A program made the position numbers and the translations under genes. DNA of 64,000 nt, from the NCBI GenBank assembly GCA_013400975.1, contig WBMZ01003297.1, positions 82,117 to 146,116 of the forward strand. The letters run 5' to 3'. The notes below the pieces were generated by a model, which saw only the letters and a program-made list of their open reading frames with translations, searched no databases and was not told the origin of the DNA. The stretch comes from Atrichornis clamosus. Lineage: Eukaryota > Chordata > Aves > Passeriformes > Menuridae. Position 1 is the first letter of the stretch; every line of letters starts with the position of its first letter. Shown in pieces: positions 50,864 to 63,004 of this stretch.

Positions 50864-50933
50864 AATCATGGAATCACAGAATATCCACAAGGATTATCAA
50901 GTCCAGCTTCTGGCCCTGCACAGGACTACCCCA
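50864..50933 (-). mobile_element. CR1 tail fragment (type D), minus strand, with internal gap
   Basis: AATCATGGAATCACAGAATA is followed by TCCACAAGGATTATCAAGTC and CTGGCCCTGCACAGGACTAC. Compared with the reverse complement of the 62766 copy, the roughly 20-bp segment equivalent to CCTAAGTTGGAAGAGAC is missing. The same subfamily is therefore present twice in the window. Confidence 0.88.
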
Positions 50934-52379
50934 GAAACATGGAGTTCAGTGAGCTCTTCCCCTGCACTAGGATAAACAAGCTTTTATTTTTTCTTGGTTG
51001 TTAGAAGGGTTTTGCCTTTTTACTTTGCATTTTCAAATAAAAACAGAAAAACACTAGGAAATGATTAAAAAATGCAGTGCCATTTAGGCTAAGAAGTTTT
51101 CACTGATTACCTTAATTCCTTTGAAATGATGGGGAAGGGCTAAGCATCCCTGAGACAATGTTAGTTCCTAAAGAAGAATAAGATATTTCAAGAAATAACC
51201 AAAGGAAAACAAAAAGTATGAGAAAGACCTGTTGCCATGGGAACAACGTGTACCAAACTGATGTCAAACATTCTGAGAAATAATCTCCCCAAATTGTAAA
51301 CTGCAGTGATGTAGCAGGCGACAAAAGGAGGCTGTCAGTGTTTTATTTATACTGTTTTTTATCTACCTGTTTGCCTGTGTGGTGTGCATATATCACACCC
51401 ACACTCCCACCCACAGCACACAGCTGCCTCTCTGAACTTCCTTAGCTCTACTCCAGAAAGTCAGGTGATGATGGGGGAGGAAGGACAAGAAGAAGAAAAG
51501 AAAATAAAATAGCATTCAGGTTTGGAAAGAAAAAAGTAACTCTGCATCTTCTTAGTGCCAGGTAGACCAGGTTGCAGGGGGCAGATTTGATTCTCACGAA
51601 GATTCCCAGATCCTCTCCTGCCAAGCTGCTTCCCAGGTGGGTGGCCCCAGCACAAACTGGTGCCTGGGGTGCACGAGGTTGGTCCTCCCCAGGTGCAGGG
51701 ATGTTCAGTGAGGTGACAGAACAAAACAACTCTCTTGTCTTCACCCCCTCGTGTTGCAAGCGGAGAAGCACAAGCTGGTGATGCCCTTCTGTGCTTGTAG
51801 ACACGACGAGCCCAGTGAGCTGCTCCCAGGGCAGAACTGAGCGTTGTAAATTCCTAACTTTGGTATTTCTGCACTTGCCGGAGGAGCACCTGGGTGCCCC
51901 AAAGGCATCTTGGAAATCCAAGAAGAGATACCATGATTTGCAGCAAAGCAAGCAGGAGAGAGAGAGGCGTAATCCCTGAGGGCTGGAGTGGATTTGGAAG
52001 CAGCAGCAGCTTTAGCAAACAGCAATTATTTTTCTGTACAAGAGTGTTGTTTTCCCATTTGGCCCACACCAACCTATATCTTGCACTTTTTGACCTTCTG
52101 TAGAGATGCAAGCACGTATATCCATCTCTACACAAAGTTACTCTGATATTCCCTTCCCAATTTTCTGAGACCAGTTCCAGGGTTCATTAATGCAAGCCCT
52201 CAGCTCCAAAGAGCAGTGGTCTCACTGCCCCAAGTGTTTTCCTAGTTCTGCCATACCCTCTTGTCTCACCTTTGCTCTGCTCCCAGACATGTTTCTTCTT
52301 GTTCATACAACCCCTCTGCTGCCTTGTTCCCCTCTGGGATCTCATCCCGTGGATCCTGGTAAACCTGACCCACTCAGAA
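50934..52379. other. Unique non-coding sequence, nothing recognised
   Basis: Open frames up to 167 codons (51448-51951, minus) show no motif and no splice context. A purine-rich patch lies at 51475-51515. Confidence 0.6.
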
Positions 52380-52555
52380 CCTCAGAATCACTGAGGCTGG
52401 AAAAGATCTCTAAGATCATCAAGTCCAGCTGTCAGCCCAGCACCACCACCATGTCCCCCACTAAACCATGCCCTCAAGTGCCACATCACATGTGTTTTGA
52501 AAACTTCCAGGGATGATGACTCCATCACTTCCCTGGGCACTTCCTCAGACTCTTT
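52380..52555 (-). mobile_element. CR1 3'-end fragment (type C), minus strand
   Basis: The plus strand reads CTCAGAATCACTGAGGCTGG, AAAAGATCTCTAAGATCATC, AAGTCCAGCTGTCAGCCCAG, CCCACTAAACCATGCCCTCA, AGTGCCACATCACATG and CTTCCAGGGATGATGACTCC, which is the CR1 3' region backwards. The far boundary is uncertain. Confidence 0.93.
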
Positions 52556-55500
52556 GTGGTTCATCTTGTCCCACCCAGGTCCTTGCGTGGACCATTCCTC
52601 TTCCAAAACCCATGCCAGCCTCCACCCCACAATCTGCACCCTGACTGGTGACAACATCCCAGTTCACCTCAAACACAACCTATGCAAAGTCCTCTGCAAA
52701 GGCCAGACACTGAAATTACACCACAAAGCCATATGAGAAAATATGGATGGTGTTCTAAACCCATGAAAATAAATAAACAAAAAACCCCAAAATTATAACT
52801 TCTGTAAATCTGAGCAGGCTCCTTATTCCAGGTGACTCTTTGGTTCCTTACGTGGAACCTTCACAGGAAGAGCTGTGCGCCTTCAAAGTGCTCTGACACC
52901 TCCCTGATGACCTCAACCAATTTTGGGGGCATAAACCTGAACCAAAACACTGTACATAATCATTCAGATTGGTCATTTATTGCCACAGCAGGATTTTGTT
53001 CCACACAAAACTGAATGCATTTTTTTTATTATTATTCCTTTATTCCATGTTTCAGTTGACTAAACTTTGCCACTGGGTAAAAGTAAGTTTATTTTAGATT
53101 TCTATTCAGGAGTACAGCAATTTTGTGCAATCAAAACTGTTTACAGGAAGCACCTGATTTCAGTGAATTGCCTGTTTCTAAAACAGAAAATCTGTGAGAA
53201 AACATGAGGAAAACTGTGATACTATACATTCTATCTTTGACACTTCCACAACGAAAACTGATGTTTTCTCATCTGAAGCAAACTTTCATGATAAAACAGC
53301 TGCTGCTTCATACAAGTATCTTCTCTTAAAGGTTGAAACAAGGATAAACAGAGCCATCTTTCCTCCTCTTTTGCACCTGATCTGTGATTTCTAAAGTCAA
53401 TTTACAGCTTTGATCTCTATGCAGAGAGTTGCACCAGTGAATCCCTAGCAGTGAACATCCACCTCTGCAAGCAACCTTTCTCCAAAATGAAAATGAAACT
53501 CACTGGACTGTGTGATATTTTGTTGTTTTGTCTAGATTTTAGGATTTAACTGGATAGAGTTTTTTGTTTTCTTCTCTGGCACTCCTAGCCCTGGGGTAGC
53601 TGCATTTCTGCACCGTTTGCAGCTTACAAAATACTTTGGGGTCCTCCAAGGTAGCACAAACTCCTGATCCCAGCTGATGGTCTGGGGCTCTGCCAGATCC
53701 AGGGACATGGGTAGCTGGAGGGAATTTTAACCTTCTGGTGAGGTGCTCCAACACGTAGAAGGACAAGTGGTCTCGATCCCTTGCAGACATCTTCCAGGAG
53801 ATACCAGCTTTTTGAGCTGAAAATGAACATTTTCCTCAAGCTGGGCTCTATGCCGTGTTTTTATTATCCACCCACTGAACTCCACATGGGGCGAAAAGAG
53901 GACAGAGACCATTCCACCTTCTAATGTCCAGTATAAAGTTACTGGGAAACAGGGAAGAGCAAAGAGTATCAGTGTCTCCTCTGCCTGTATCCACTGTGTT
54001 CTTGTTTCTCCCAGAAATTCTGGAGAAGCCAGCCCTGAATATTTCGATGCCTGGAATTACAGAGAGGATGGGTGGGCCTTTCTTGGTTGGTATGTTTATG
54101 TTTTGGTTGTTTTTTTTCTCTTTGGAAACAAGCTGAAAGGATGAGCCATTATTTAGAGCTGGCCCTTTGCCAGGCTGCAATTTCAGAACTCCAAAGAGCC
54201 TGGAGGTTAAACTCGGGAGAGAGTAAATCTTGTGCTTCCACTCAAATAAATGGACACAAGCACTGTTGCTTGGCTTTCTGGCTTCCAAGAAAATAAAAAA
54301 AAAGGGGGTTGTTTTAGTGTGGATTGCTCCATGTTGCAGTGGAGTCAGCAAGGTCTTGTTGAATTGAAGATTTTCCCCTTCCTCCCCTGCCACTGTTCAT
54401 ACGCCACTGCTTCAGAAGCAGCACAGTCTCAAGGAATGAGATGGGTCTCCATGATGGAGAGCTTTAAAAATGAATTTTGAAGTTATTCCAAAAGGAAACA
54501 AGAGGACTTTTAAAACTCCAGTGATGTCATGGACTATTTTTGGATATTGAAGGCCCAAGCCAGTTTGGTGAAGAGCCCACGAGTGGCAGTAAGACAGTCT
54601 AGATATGGAATTTAAACCCTTTGAACACAGTCCTCTTGTTTTATCCAGTGTTTCTCTCCAAGCTTGAACCTGCAGCAGCACTGGCACTGACATGGGCAAC
54701 TCTAGTGCCTAACATGGGTGTTCTTGCCCTTCATTCTGGAATCTGATGAAGTCAAGCCACAGAGGAACATCCCTATGTGTCTAACACAGCACTTGCCACA
54801 TCTGATCCAATGAATTTTCAAGTAGGAATAGGATAAATTAAGTGTGTGGATGGAGAAACAGCAATTTGAGATGGGAGGCATTACAAGCTCTTGCTTATCA
54901 TCTGTGGTTGTGTTCATCACATGGTGTCTGCCTTTCACCTCTTTTTAAACATTTACATGTGGATTTACTGCAGGAGATTAAGCTTATTTTAGCCCACTGG
55001 CCAGCTGCTTTTTGTGATGCTCCTCCAGATATTCCTGCTCTGTTTCCATGCATTCCCTCTGCCTCAGACCCAGGCAGAGATTTATTCTCCCTCTCACTTA
55101 ATAGACCTGTGAGGTTTGAGGGGCATCGTGAAACATGTTCACCTCTGTACCTCACAGAGCTCCACTTCAGCAAACTGAGAGGAGCCTGCAGAAAAGACAA
55201 ATGGGATTTGGGGTTGAAACAGTCTGGGAGTGGCCTAAGAAGCACCTCATGCATCATAAATGCATCCTGAAAGTACAGAATTTTTTTTCTAAGCAGGTAC
55301 TCTGTCTCCTCTCTCCACTGCACATTTCCCCGGTATCCACAGACGGGAAGAGTGGTGATGACCATGGATGGGAAGAGCTTTGTTTCCAGAACTGACAGAG
55401 GGGTGTGATGGTTTTTTGTAAATTATTGAACTCTGATAGTAAATGAAGATAGTAACACCATGTCTGGATTCCCAGAGTGACATGTAAAATTGGCATTGCA

Positions 55501-55760
55501 AGGAGGTGACATGCTGGATGAACCAACACTTACAAAAATTTCCTTGGAGCCTTTATTTTGATGAATGTGTTTAATTAAACACTATGGATACATAAAAAGA
55601 TCATCAACTGGACTAAAAATACTCCGTGAACAAAGAGCCCTAGAAAATAATGGGGGTTTGTGTTTGCCTTTGTTTACTCTGAGAGAAATTGGAAGACTTC
55701 CACGAGTCTTGGACTGGTATCAGAGTCAGTGAGAGCAGACAACCTCTAGTCTTGGCTCAC
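52556..55760. other. Unique non-coding sequence, nothing recognised
   Basis: About 3.2 kb without repeats that I can name. Open frames reach 181 codons (53848-54393, minus) and 155 codons (54898-55365, minus), without domains. A T-rich run lies at 53019-53034. Confidence 0.6.
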
Positions 55761-55913
55761 CAGTGGTTTCCAACTGCGGTCCGTGGACCTCTCTGGTGGG
55801 TGTGGGAAAGATCCTTGCCCATTGTTACTCAGCTGAAATTCATAACACAGATGCCTCTAACTCCACTAATGCAGTTTCACAGCTGCCAAGCTGAGGAGGG
55901 TTGGAAATCACAG
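55761..55913. mobile_element. hAT-like non-autonomous DNA element with terminal inverted repeats
   Basis: The left end is CAGTGGTTTCCAACTGCGGT and the right end is GGGTTGGAAATCACAG. The right end is the reverse complement of the first 15 bases with two mismatches. CAGTGGTTnnCAA is the usual end of hAT/Charlie-type elements, and the following GGTCCGTGGACC is a near-palindrome also seen in such elements. At 153 bp with no transposase it fits a MITE. The 8-bp flanks (TGGCTCAC and GGTGCAGA) do not match, so the target duplication has decayed or the right end is off. The family is not determined. Confidence 0.6.
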
Positions 55914-58900
55914 GGTGCAGATGCTCAGCTGGTGCGGGCTGATAGTGCTCCGTCTCTGCGTCAGCAGACTTGGCTGTGTCTCCTGGGCTGCATCAGGACA
56001 GATCTCATCGTTTGCCTTTGTGTAGTTCTTTGCACTCAGGGCTATCCCACACAACCTGTTCAATCCAGGAGCCACACCTGCCAGGCAGGCAGGACTCTGC
56101 TGCACAGCCAAGGAGCATCTGAGGCCTGTGTTACCTGAGCAAAGGTCCATAAATCAGGTGATCAAATTGCCAGTCCTCATTCTTACAGTACCAGTGAAAT
56201 CCATACCATTGTGCACATCTCAGTGCTCACCTATCCAAAGGGTGGAAAAAAGGCGGCGCAAAGCCAGAGTCTCTGTCTTTCTTCAGACAAAATGACTGAG
56301 AGAGGGAAGCTGGGGGGTGTTTGAGGATTTCTCCCTCAGGCTGCCCTGAAACAGAACTGAAAAAATGAACGACCTTGCTCTGAACCAGCCACAACGCAGT
56401 GCCTCCAACACATTGCATCATTGCTTCTGCCACAGGGGCTTCCACAGTGGAAAAGTGGATTTAGCTAAATAATGCTTTGTGAGAACTTTATTTTTCCAGG
56501 AAATTTCTTTCAGGTATAGAAAATCCCTTCTTGGGGATATTCTGCAGAGACTGCTGTAGGCAGTTAACAAGCGCAAGGTAGTGGCTTCTATGTTGTTTGT
56601 GGAAGAAAATTATCCCGCAAAAAGGGGAATCTGGGAAGATCATACTGTGATTCATCTGCTCTGAATCAACACCTGCAGCTCTGTAATCCCCTTCCACTGG
56701 CCAAAGGAAGTTGGTCTCCTAATTATGGGCAGAGCATGAAGTGACACACAGGTATTGGGGTGGCACAAAACAAAATATGACCTCCAGCCCTGTGTATGTC
56801 TGGTGTCATCCTCTAAAATATGAAGCAATTAAAAAAAGAAATAAATTGTCAAAGCACAAATTTTTGAAGAGAGACAGGGTTGCAGCCCAAGTGGGTTGTA
56901 AATTGGCTGAGCAACACGCCAGCCCACCTCACAGACATCTCTCAGCAGACTCCCTGGAGACCAACTTTTAGGGCAACTTGTCTGTCCATGGGAAACATTA
57001 TTTGATGAGAATGATGCCTCTGGCTCATTTCTGCATTACCTGTAGGTGAAGGTGCTGCTTTCTTCTCACAGGGCAAACTGTGACCACTCATCAGTTTTGA
57101 AGCTTGTCATTATCAGCACAACATTCATTTGTGTCTCAGAGAAAGCACCCACTCTATAAAATATGGATCCAAGCCAGCACTTGGTGCTGGTTCCTCTGAA
57201 AGGGGACTGACATATTTGCATTCAGAAAGAGCAGAAAATGCCATGTTGTCAAAAAAAACCTCTCCAAAACCTAAGAACAAACAGCTCCGGATTGCAATTC
57301 CTTTTACACGCAAAGCTTTGGTGCACGCTAAACAAAAACTACAATTTATGGGTGGGCAAAGTTGATTCTGCTTTGGTTTTGGCTTAAAAAAGAACAGAAA
57401 GCAGCATGGAGCAAGAAGAGCAAGTAGTAAAGGGAGGCAGGATGAGCATCTCTGCGTCAAGGAGGGGAAGGGACTGCTGAGAGCTTTTCACGGGAGCAGG
57501 AAAAGGAAAGCTCTGTGTTTCCCCCTTTTTGCCATAGCCCCCTCAGTCACCCAAGACAGAACAGTCACTCTGAGTTTTGCTCTGCTTTAAGGGGATATTA
57601 AGAGAAAAGGAGGGAGTGGGCAACTGGCTTTATTCCAGTTCTGGGAAGGCCTTCACATCACTCACTCAGGCTCCAGCCTTCTGAAGCCATACCAATGGCA
57701 CAACACAACCAGAAAATGACCCAAGCTCTGTCAAGGTCTCATCCTACAAGCCTCTAGAAAAACCTAGCAGGAAGGACTGGATTATAAACACCTTTCAATC
57801 TACCTTTTCAGAAAGCGAGGAAGACTGGGCATACAGCAAGTCAGCAGAACAACCACGGTGATTTCCTCCCTGATTGATGCTCTTTGTCCTGAGGAGCTCA
57901 ATTCATCAACCTGAGCTTCTCTTGCCAGGATGGACAACTCATCCCCAGCTGATGGGAACAGTGGCACCAACCAGATACGACAGAAATGGTCCCTGGTTTT
58001 GATTTTCATTCCAAGCTGGTGTTGGCATGCAAACACTGAAATCTGCCCTCAGATTTAATTATTGCTAATCAAGTGGGACTCTGTGCAACAAGTCCACCTT
58101 GCCAGATCCTTATGTAAGAGCAGGGTTTGCATGCCCTGATGTCGGCCAGATGTTTTCTGCCATGCATTAAAGAAAATAAATAGTAAAATTCTTCTCTATC
58201 TACTGAAAGTGCATGTTTTGTCCACATCTGTTAAAAAGATTGATGAGTCCCCTTGAACTTGGTTTATGGCAACTCAGATATGTAAATGACTAACATTCCT
58301 TTTTTTCCCCAAATATGTAACTAACTAAAAAAAAAAGAATACTGTTGAGTGATTAGAAAGAGTACAACTAACCAGCTTAAAAAAGGAAACCTGGTTGAAA
58401 GTGAAATTTAAACCTCAGAAGGGATCTTCTAAAAATCAAAATATTATTCCAAGGGTCTCCAGGTTAATCTTTATTTTAGCATTGTCATTAAAAAAATACA
58501 AAAGTAGGGCAGAGATATAAAACACTCCTCCAGCTGAGGACATAGTGGGAAAACTTGCATGTCAGTTCACTTTTCCAGACACACTGCTCAGCCACTCAGC
58601 CAGGGCATCACCACCTGTGCTCGGATTTCTGCACTTCTTTCACTTCAACTCTTTGCCACTGAGCCTTTTCCAGCAAATAAAATGATACTGCTGGGCTTGC
58701 TGGTGTCCCAGAGCTGACCCATTCTCCAAGGACATCGTCCTGTGCTGTTAAATTGTCCTCACATTCTTCTGGGCAGTGACTCCCTGTAGACCTCAATTGC
58801 ATGAAGATGGAGTGAGGGAGAACTTTTGAGGAGGAGCAACTCTTAGTTACTTAAATTCTAACATGATTTGTCATTTTTGGCTCATGCAACCATTTCCCAT

Positions 58901-59011
58901 TTATCTGTGTGGTCTCTGCATCTTCATTGACCCTCTTGAGCAGTTCTAAATGGAAAGAGGGTGCAAGGAGCTCATATCAAGGATTAAAATTTTTTTCCCC
59001 CAATGGCCCAG
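55914..59011. other. Unique non-coding sequence, nothing recognised
   Basis: About 3.1 kb. The longest frame is 111 codons (57125-57460, minus), and nothing in it resembles a domain. No repeat family is recognised. Confidence 0.6.
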
Positions 59012-59069
59012 AGCTAACTAGATGAGCTTTAAGGTTCCTTCTAAGCCAAGCTTTTCTATGATTCTATGA
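59012..59069 (+). mobile_element. CR1 tail remnant
   Basis: GCTAACTAGATGAGCTTTAA, then GGTTCCTTCTAAGCCAAGC, then TTTTCTATGATTCTATGA: the last 58 bp of a CR1 with two clear tail octamers. Upstream sequence shows no further match. Confidence 0.88.
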
Positions 59070-60823
59070 GTCTCTGATAACAGTCAAGGCAGAGAGAGCA
59101 GGCACAGCAGCATGGACATCTCCCACCCCTGTGTTTGGACACAGAGGGAAGCAAAATTTTCTGGAGTTGGTGGAGTTAGTGGAGAAAGATCTGGTGAGAA
59201 TCAATAGTAGCTTCATAAAGACAGACCAGAAGGAGGCAGGTTGTAATGTGAGGCTAAATTAAGAACTGACGGGTATTTTATGACCAAATCACACATAATC
59301 TGCCTCTCGTTTTGCTGCATCTGCCTGGCTGGGTCTTTTTCTGGGGCTTTTTCATGGTCTTGTAACCCTGAGTTTATGGGGGGATGTAGCCATGCGGGGG
59401 ACCCTGGCACAGGTACAGCTCTGTCTTGTACTGGGAGGAGGAGGAGGAGGAGGAAGAGTCTCTCACCAAGCAGAAGACAGAAAACATTAAAAGGAGAACG
59501 TTCCCTGTCTCACCTTCCACAGTGAGTAGATCCATGCTTCCCTGCAGTGAGCCAAGTGAGCATCTTGTCAAAGCCAACAGTTCCTAGGTTTTAATTTGGC
59601 GTGGGAGGCTGTGCCAGGTCACAGAGGAAAGCTGAACAACCCCAGTGGAGAGAGCAGCACCAAAGCAGAGACGCCCTGACAGAAGAAGAACTGCTCAGAT
59701 GTGTAGTAGCAGATGCTCTCTCCTGGAATAGGTTGTTTGTAGCAGTTTGATGTAACACTGGAGACCACACAAACCCTTGCTCCCTGTATTTCCACTATTG
59801 TATTCAGTTTAGTTTCTTTTAAAGAGACAAAAGACAGACGTGGACTTGAGTCAGCTGGGAGCAGAGCTTAAATGCCTGTCTCAAATCCTCACTGCTGAGT
59901 GCTGAGACAATGCTGAGTAATCCTGGCAAATAAGGATGTGGAATGGAGGGTACTTAGTTCTGTTCCAGACTCAGCAGGTGAGTCTGGAGAGATTCATCCA
60001 TTTCCATGGCACAAGTTAGTCACCCTTGGATCACTTTAGCATCCAGGAAAAGCTACACAGACACAGCAGAGGGTGATGCATCTGCCCCTAGACAGGGTTA
60101 CTGTCAATCTGTCAGGAGAATTTTCCCCTGGAGGCACCAGTTTCTCCTTTTTCACTCTAATGGAAGATCCCAGTAACTGGCTTAGGGTGAGACACCTCAT
60201 TTTAGATTTCTAAAAGTTAAGGGAGAGGAACACCCCCATGTAACCCCTCTTTGGTGCCATATCTGTAAAATGAACATAATGTAAAATGAGAATCCTTATC
60301 CTGTGCAACTAGGGGAAGCTTCAGAAGTGAGTGGTTGAAGGCACTAAGAAAACTTCACGGGAGAAGGTGAAACTCTTGGTAATTAAATATTTCAGCCCAT
60401 ATTTCATCAAAGCAGATATATCTTTGCTCACAGGATTAGAGTACATCAGGAGCTTTGCAAAGCAAGATGCCCAGGACTGCAGTAAGCAGGAGTCTCCAAG
60501 TCCTTCCCTAATTATGACTCTGATTTAGGAGATCACTCAGCACCCAGTTTTCAGTTGTTGGGGCATCATCCCTCCAACCTTGAACGGATGGAGAACAATG
60601 CAGCAGTCCATCTGCCCTTTCACCAGTCTGCTCACCCACTCCCGTGGGGTTTCTGCCTCTCAAGTGGAGAACAATGTTTTTGGTGTATTATTGGTGATTT
60701 TTGACTGTGAAGTGGAGTGGGCAGGACCTGCTGAAGGTGAGTTGAGTTGCAGTATGACAAGGAGGCAGCCAGGCTCTTGGCCAGACGTGACTTACTTCAG
60801 CTGCCCTCAGACTGAAACAGAGT
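59070..60823. other. Unique non-coding sequence with a GGA tract
   Basis: Nothing gene-like. It includes the trinucleotide run at 59433-59455 and a weak, unconfirmed SINE-like string near 60255-60300. Confidence 0.55.
59433..59455. repeat. (GGA)n trinucleotide repeat
   Basis: About seven GGA units are followed by AGAG. The purine-only strand is the plus strand. Confidence 0.93.
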
Positions 60824-61055
60824 AGGTTTAGATGGGATATTAGGAAAAAATTCTTCCCTGTGAGTGTGGTGAGGCCCTGGCACAGGTTGCCCAGAGAAGC
60901 TGTGGCTGCCCCATCCCTGGGAGTGTCCAAGGCCAGGCTGGACGGGGCTTGGAGCAACCTGGGATGGTGGAAGGTGTCCCTGCCCATGGCAGGGGATGGA
61001 ACGAGATGGTCTTTAAGGTGCCTTCCAAACCAAACAATTCTATGATTCCATGGTT
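60824..61055 (+). mobile_element. CR1 3'-end copy, about 230 bp (type A)
   Basis: AGGTTTAGATGGGATATTAG, CCCTGTGAGTGTGGTGAGGC, GGCACAGGTTGCCCAGAGAA, CCATCCCTGGGAGTGTCCAA, GGAGCAACCTGGGATGGTGG, GTGTCCCTGCCCATGGCAGG and CAATTCTATGATTCCATGG are all in order. The close match to the 20845 copy suggests the same subfamily. A 207-codon frame on the opposite strand begins in unique sequence and crosses this repeat, so it is not a gene. Confidence 0.97.
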
Positions 61056-62765
61056 CTCTGTTTCTCTGCCCACAACAACCTGCAAGGTGACTTCACTGCC
61101 GTGTTCCCCTGGAGGATGCAGCTGCAAATTTTCTGATTTACAGTGGTTGTTGTTTACCCTGTTGTCAGTACAGAGAGGTAGGGATGGGGTGGATGAAGCC
61201 CAAGGGAAGCCCTCTGCTAACATCCTACCCTGAAATGACAGGAAGGTCAGAGACAGTTCCCTGCATCTGCCAGAGCCACCCCCCTTTCCCATCCCTCCCC
61301 CTGCTCTGGGGACAGACACACCACCAGTGCCAGAGTCAAGCTTGTCCCAGGGTTCATCAAAATGCTTATGAAGAACAAGTTTTCTGCTGCAAGAAGCCAG
61401 ATTGCACAAACAGGCAGATGTTTGCAAGCAAACATCCCAAGGAAGATTGAAATCCCAAGACACATTTTTTTCGTAGCTCGCATCTCAAGTGCTGTCAGGA
61501 TGCTCAGATCACTCACTGGAGACAAAATACACAGAACTGAGCAGCAGAGACAATAAGAGGTGGAAATTTCCAAATTATGCCTTTCTTCATGCTGAGAGAT
61601 GAGGTTTGTTTACAGGGTGCTGCGGTGCTCTGAAATCCCACCGGAGACCGGGGCCTTGATATCTACAGAAGCAAGGGAAGTCTGCTCCTAATCTGAGAAC
61701 AGGTAGATAAAATGTTGTCATCCAGAAGAGAAAAGGGCCTTGCTGCACTCCTGCACCTGATTTGTGTCAGACAACCCCCCTCTGCCATCCAGGGTGGCTA
61801 TAGCCAGTTGTGTCCCTCTTGAATAACCCTCTTTTACTTCTCCAGTGCATCCTCATTCCATCAGCACCTCATTTTCCTTTGCTCCAAGGGAGTCCTAGGA
61901 CACATTTCAAAACATTTATACTGAATCATCTCTTCCTTGCAACCTCCCCCACAAAGAATCATCTGTCAATAAGCATCTGTAATCCAATAGGCTGAAACAC
62001 CTTTCAGGTCTCCAAGGTTTACCTCCAAATTGGGCTTTGGAGCTTGTCCTGACATCCAGGAAACCAAGGCTGGAAGAAGTGGCTTTGGGCTTCTTCTGAA
62101 GATCTGTAAGATCCTTCTAAATGCACAGTTCTCCTCTCCCATCACCCACAGAAGTGTGATGAGTTCTGTAGCTCCTACAGAGAGGTCAACTGCAGGCAGA
62201 TACAGATTTCCCAGGGTGCTGTGATCACCCCTCCCCTTCTCCTAGGAAATTGTCCAGGTTTGTGCATACAGCTAATATACAATCATAAAACTGGCATTTT
62301 CGTTGTTTGCACACACATTTGCAGCGTGGTTATACAACTTCCCTCAGTCCAATGAGCCAAGCAGAGCTGATTTTCCCACCTCCTGCATGGAATATCCACA
62401 AGAGAAGTGCAGTCATGTCACACAGATGTAACCCCACGCAGCTGTCAGCACAAAGGAATTTCTTTTCCAACATGAGCCAGAAAATACAATTGTGCAGTCC
62501 CCTTTCAGCCCCCCTTTTCCCTAAGGGTATTTAGGACGCGGGTCCTTATTTAGGGTGGGTTTGGAGTTTTGGAACTCCCAGTAGTGCCACCCTCACACCT
62601 CTCATGCTGATGGATGGGAGTGTGGAGAACTTCTGTGACAGTCTCAGTCTATCCCCAAAGGAAAAGGAGTTACAGGTGTTACAGCTGGAAACAATCCTCT
62701 CCATATTGTCAGGCACTATGAATCTTTCTTGTTTTGTAGCACCTAAAACTGCAACACTATTGTGT
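61056..62765. other. Unique non-coding sequence, nothing recognised
   Basis: Open frames are at most about 108 codons. No CR1 tail, RNA gene or simple repeat of note. Confidence 0.6.
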
Positions 62766-63004
62766 CAGGGGGAGGGTTAGGTGGGATATTAGGAAAAGTT
62801 TCTTCACTCAGGGGATGGTGGGGCACTGAACAGGCTCCCCAGGCAAGTGGTCACAACATCAAGCCTGACAGAGCTCAAGAAGCATTTGGACAATTCTCTC
62901 AAGCACATTATGGGATTTTTGGGGTTGTCCTGTGCAGTGCCAGGGGTTGGACCTTACGATCCTTGTGGGTCTCTTCCAACTTAGGACATTCTATGATTCT
63001 ATGA
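62766..63004 (+). mobile_element. CR1 3'-end copy, about 240 bp (type D)
   Basis: GGGAGGGTTAGGTGGGATAT and TAGGAAAAGTTTCTTCACTC start the copy. It continues with CAGGCTCCCCAGGCAAGTGG, CATTTGGACAATTCTCTCAA, GGGGTTGTCCTGTGCAGTGC, TTGGACCTTACGATCCTTGT and GGGTCTCTTCCAACTTAGGA, then ATTCTATGATTCTATGA. The GGGTTGTCCTGTGCAG block separates this subfamily from the other copies, except the minus-strand piece at 50864. Confidence 0.97.

Noticed and set aside
51448..51951. 167-codon open frame, minus strand
   Set aside because: No domain, and overlapping frames of similar length on both strands indicate stop-poor sequence, not a gene.
53848..54393. 181-codon open frame, minus strand
   Set aside because: Lies in unique sequence, but there are no domain, signal or splice signals I can defend. 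A frame of this length is expected by chance in 64 kb on six frames.
60255..60300. MIR-like SINE string (ATCTGTAAAATGAACATAAT)
   Set aside because: It resembles the ATCTGTAAAATGGGGATAAT block of MIR, but no neighbouring MIR blocks can be recognised, so the match may be chance.
60840..61463. 207-codon open frame on the minus strand, longest in the window
   Set aside because: It crosses a plus-strand CR1 3' end read backwards (60824-61055). No domain is visible, and the composition follows the repeat.
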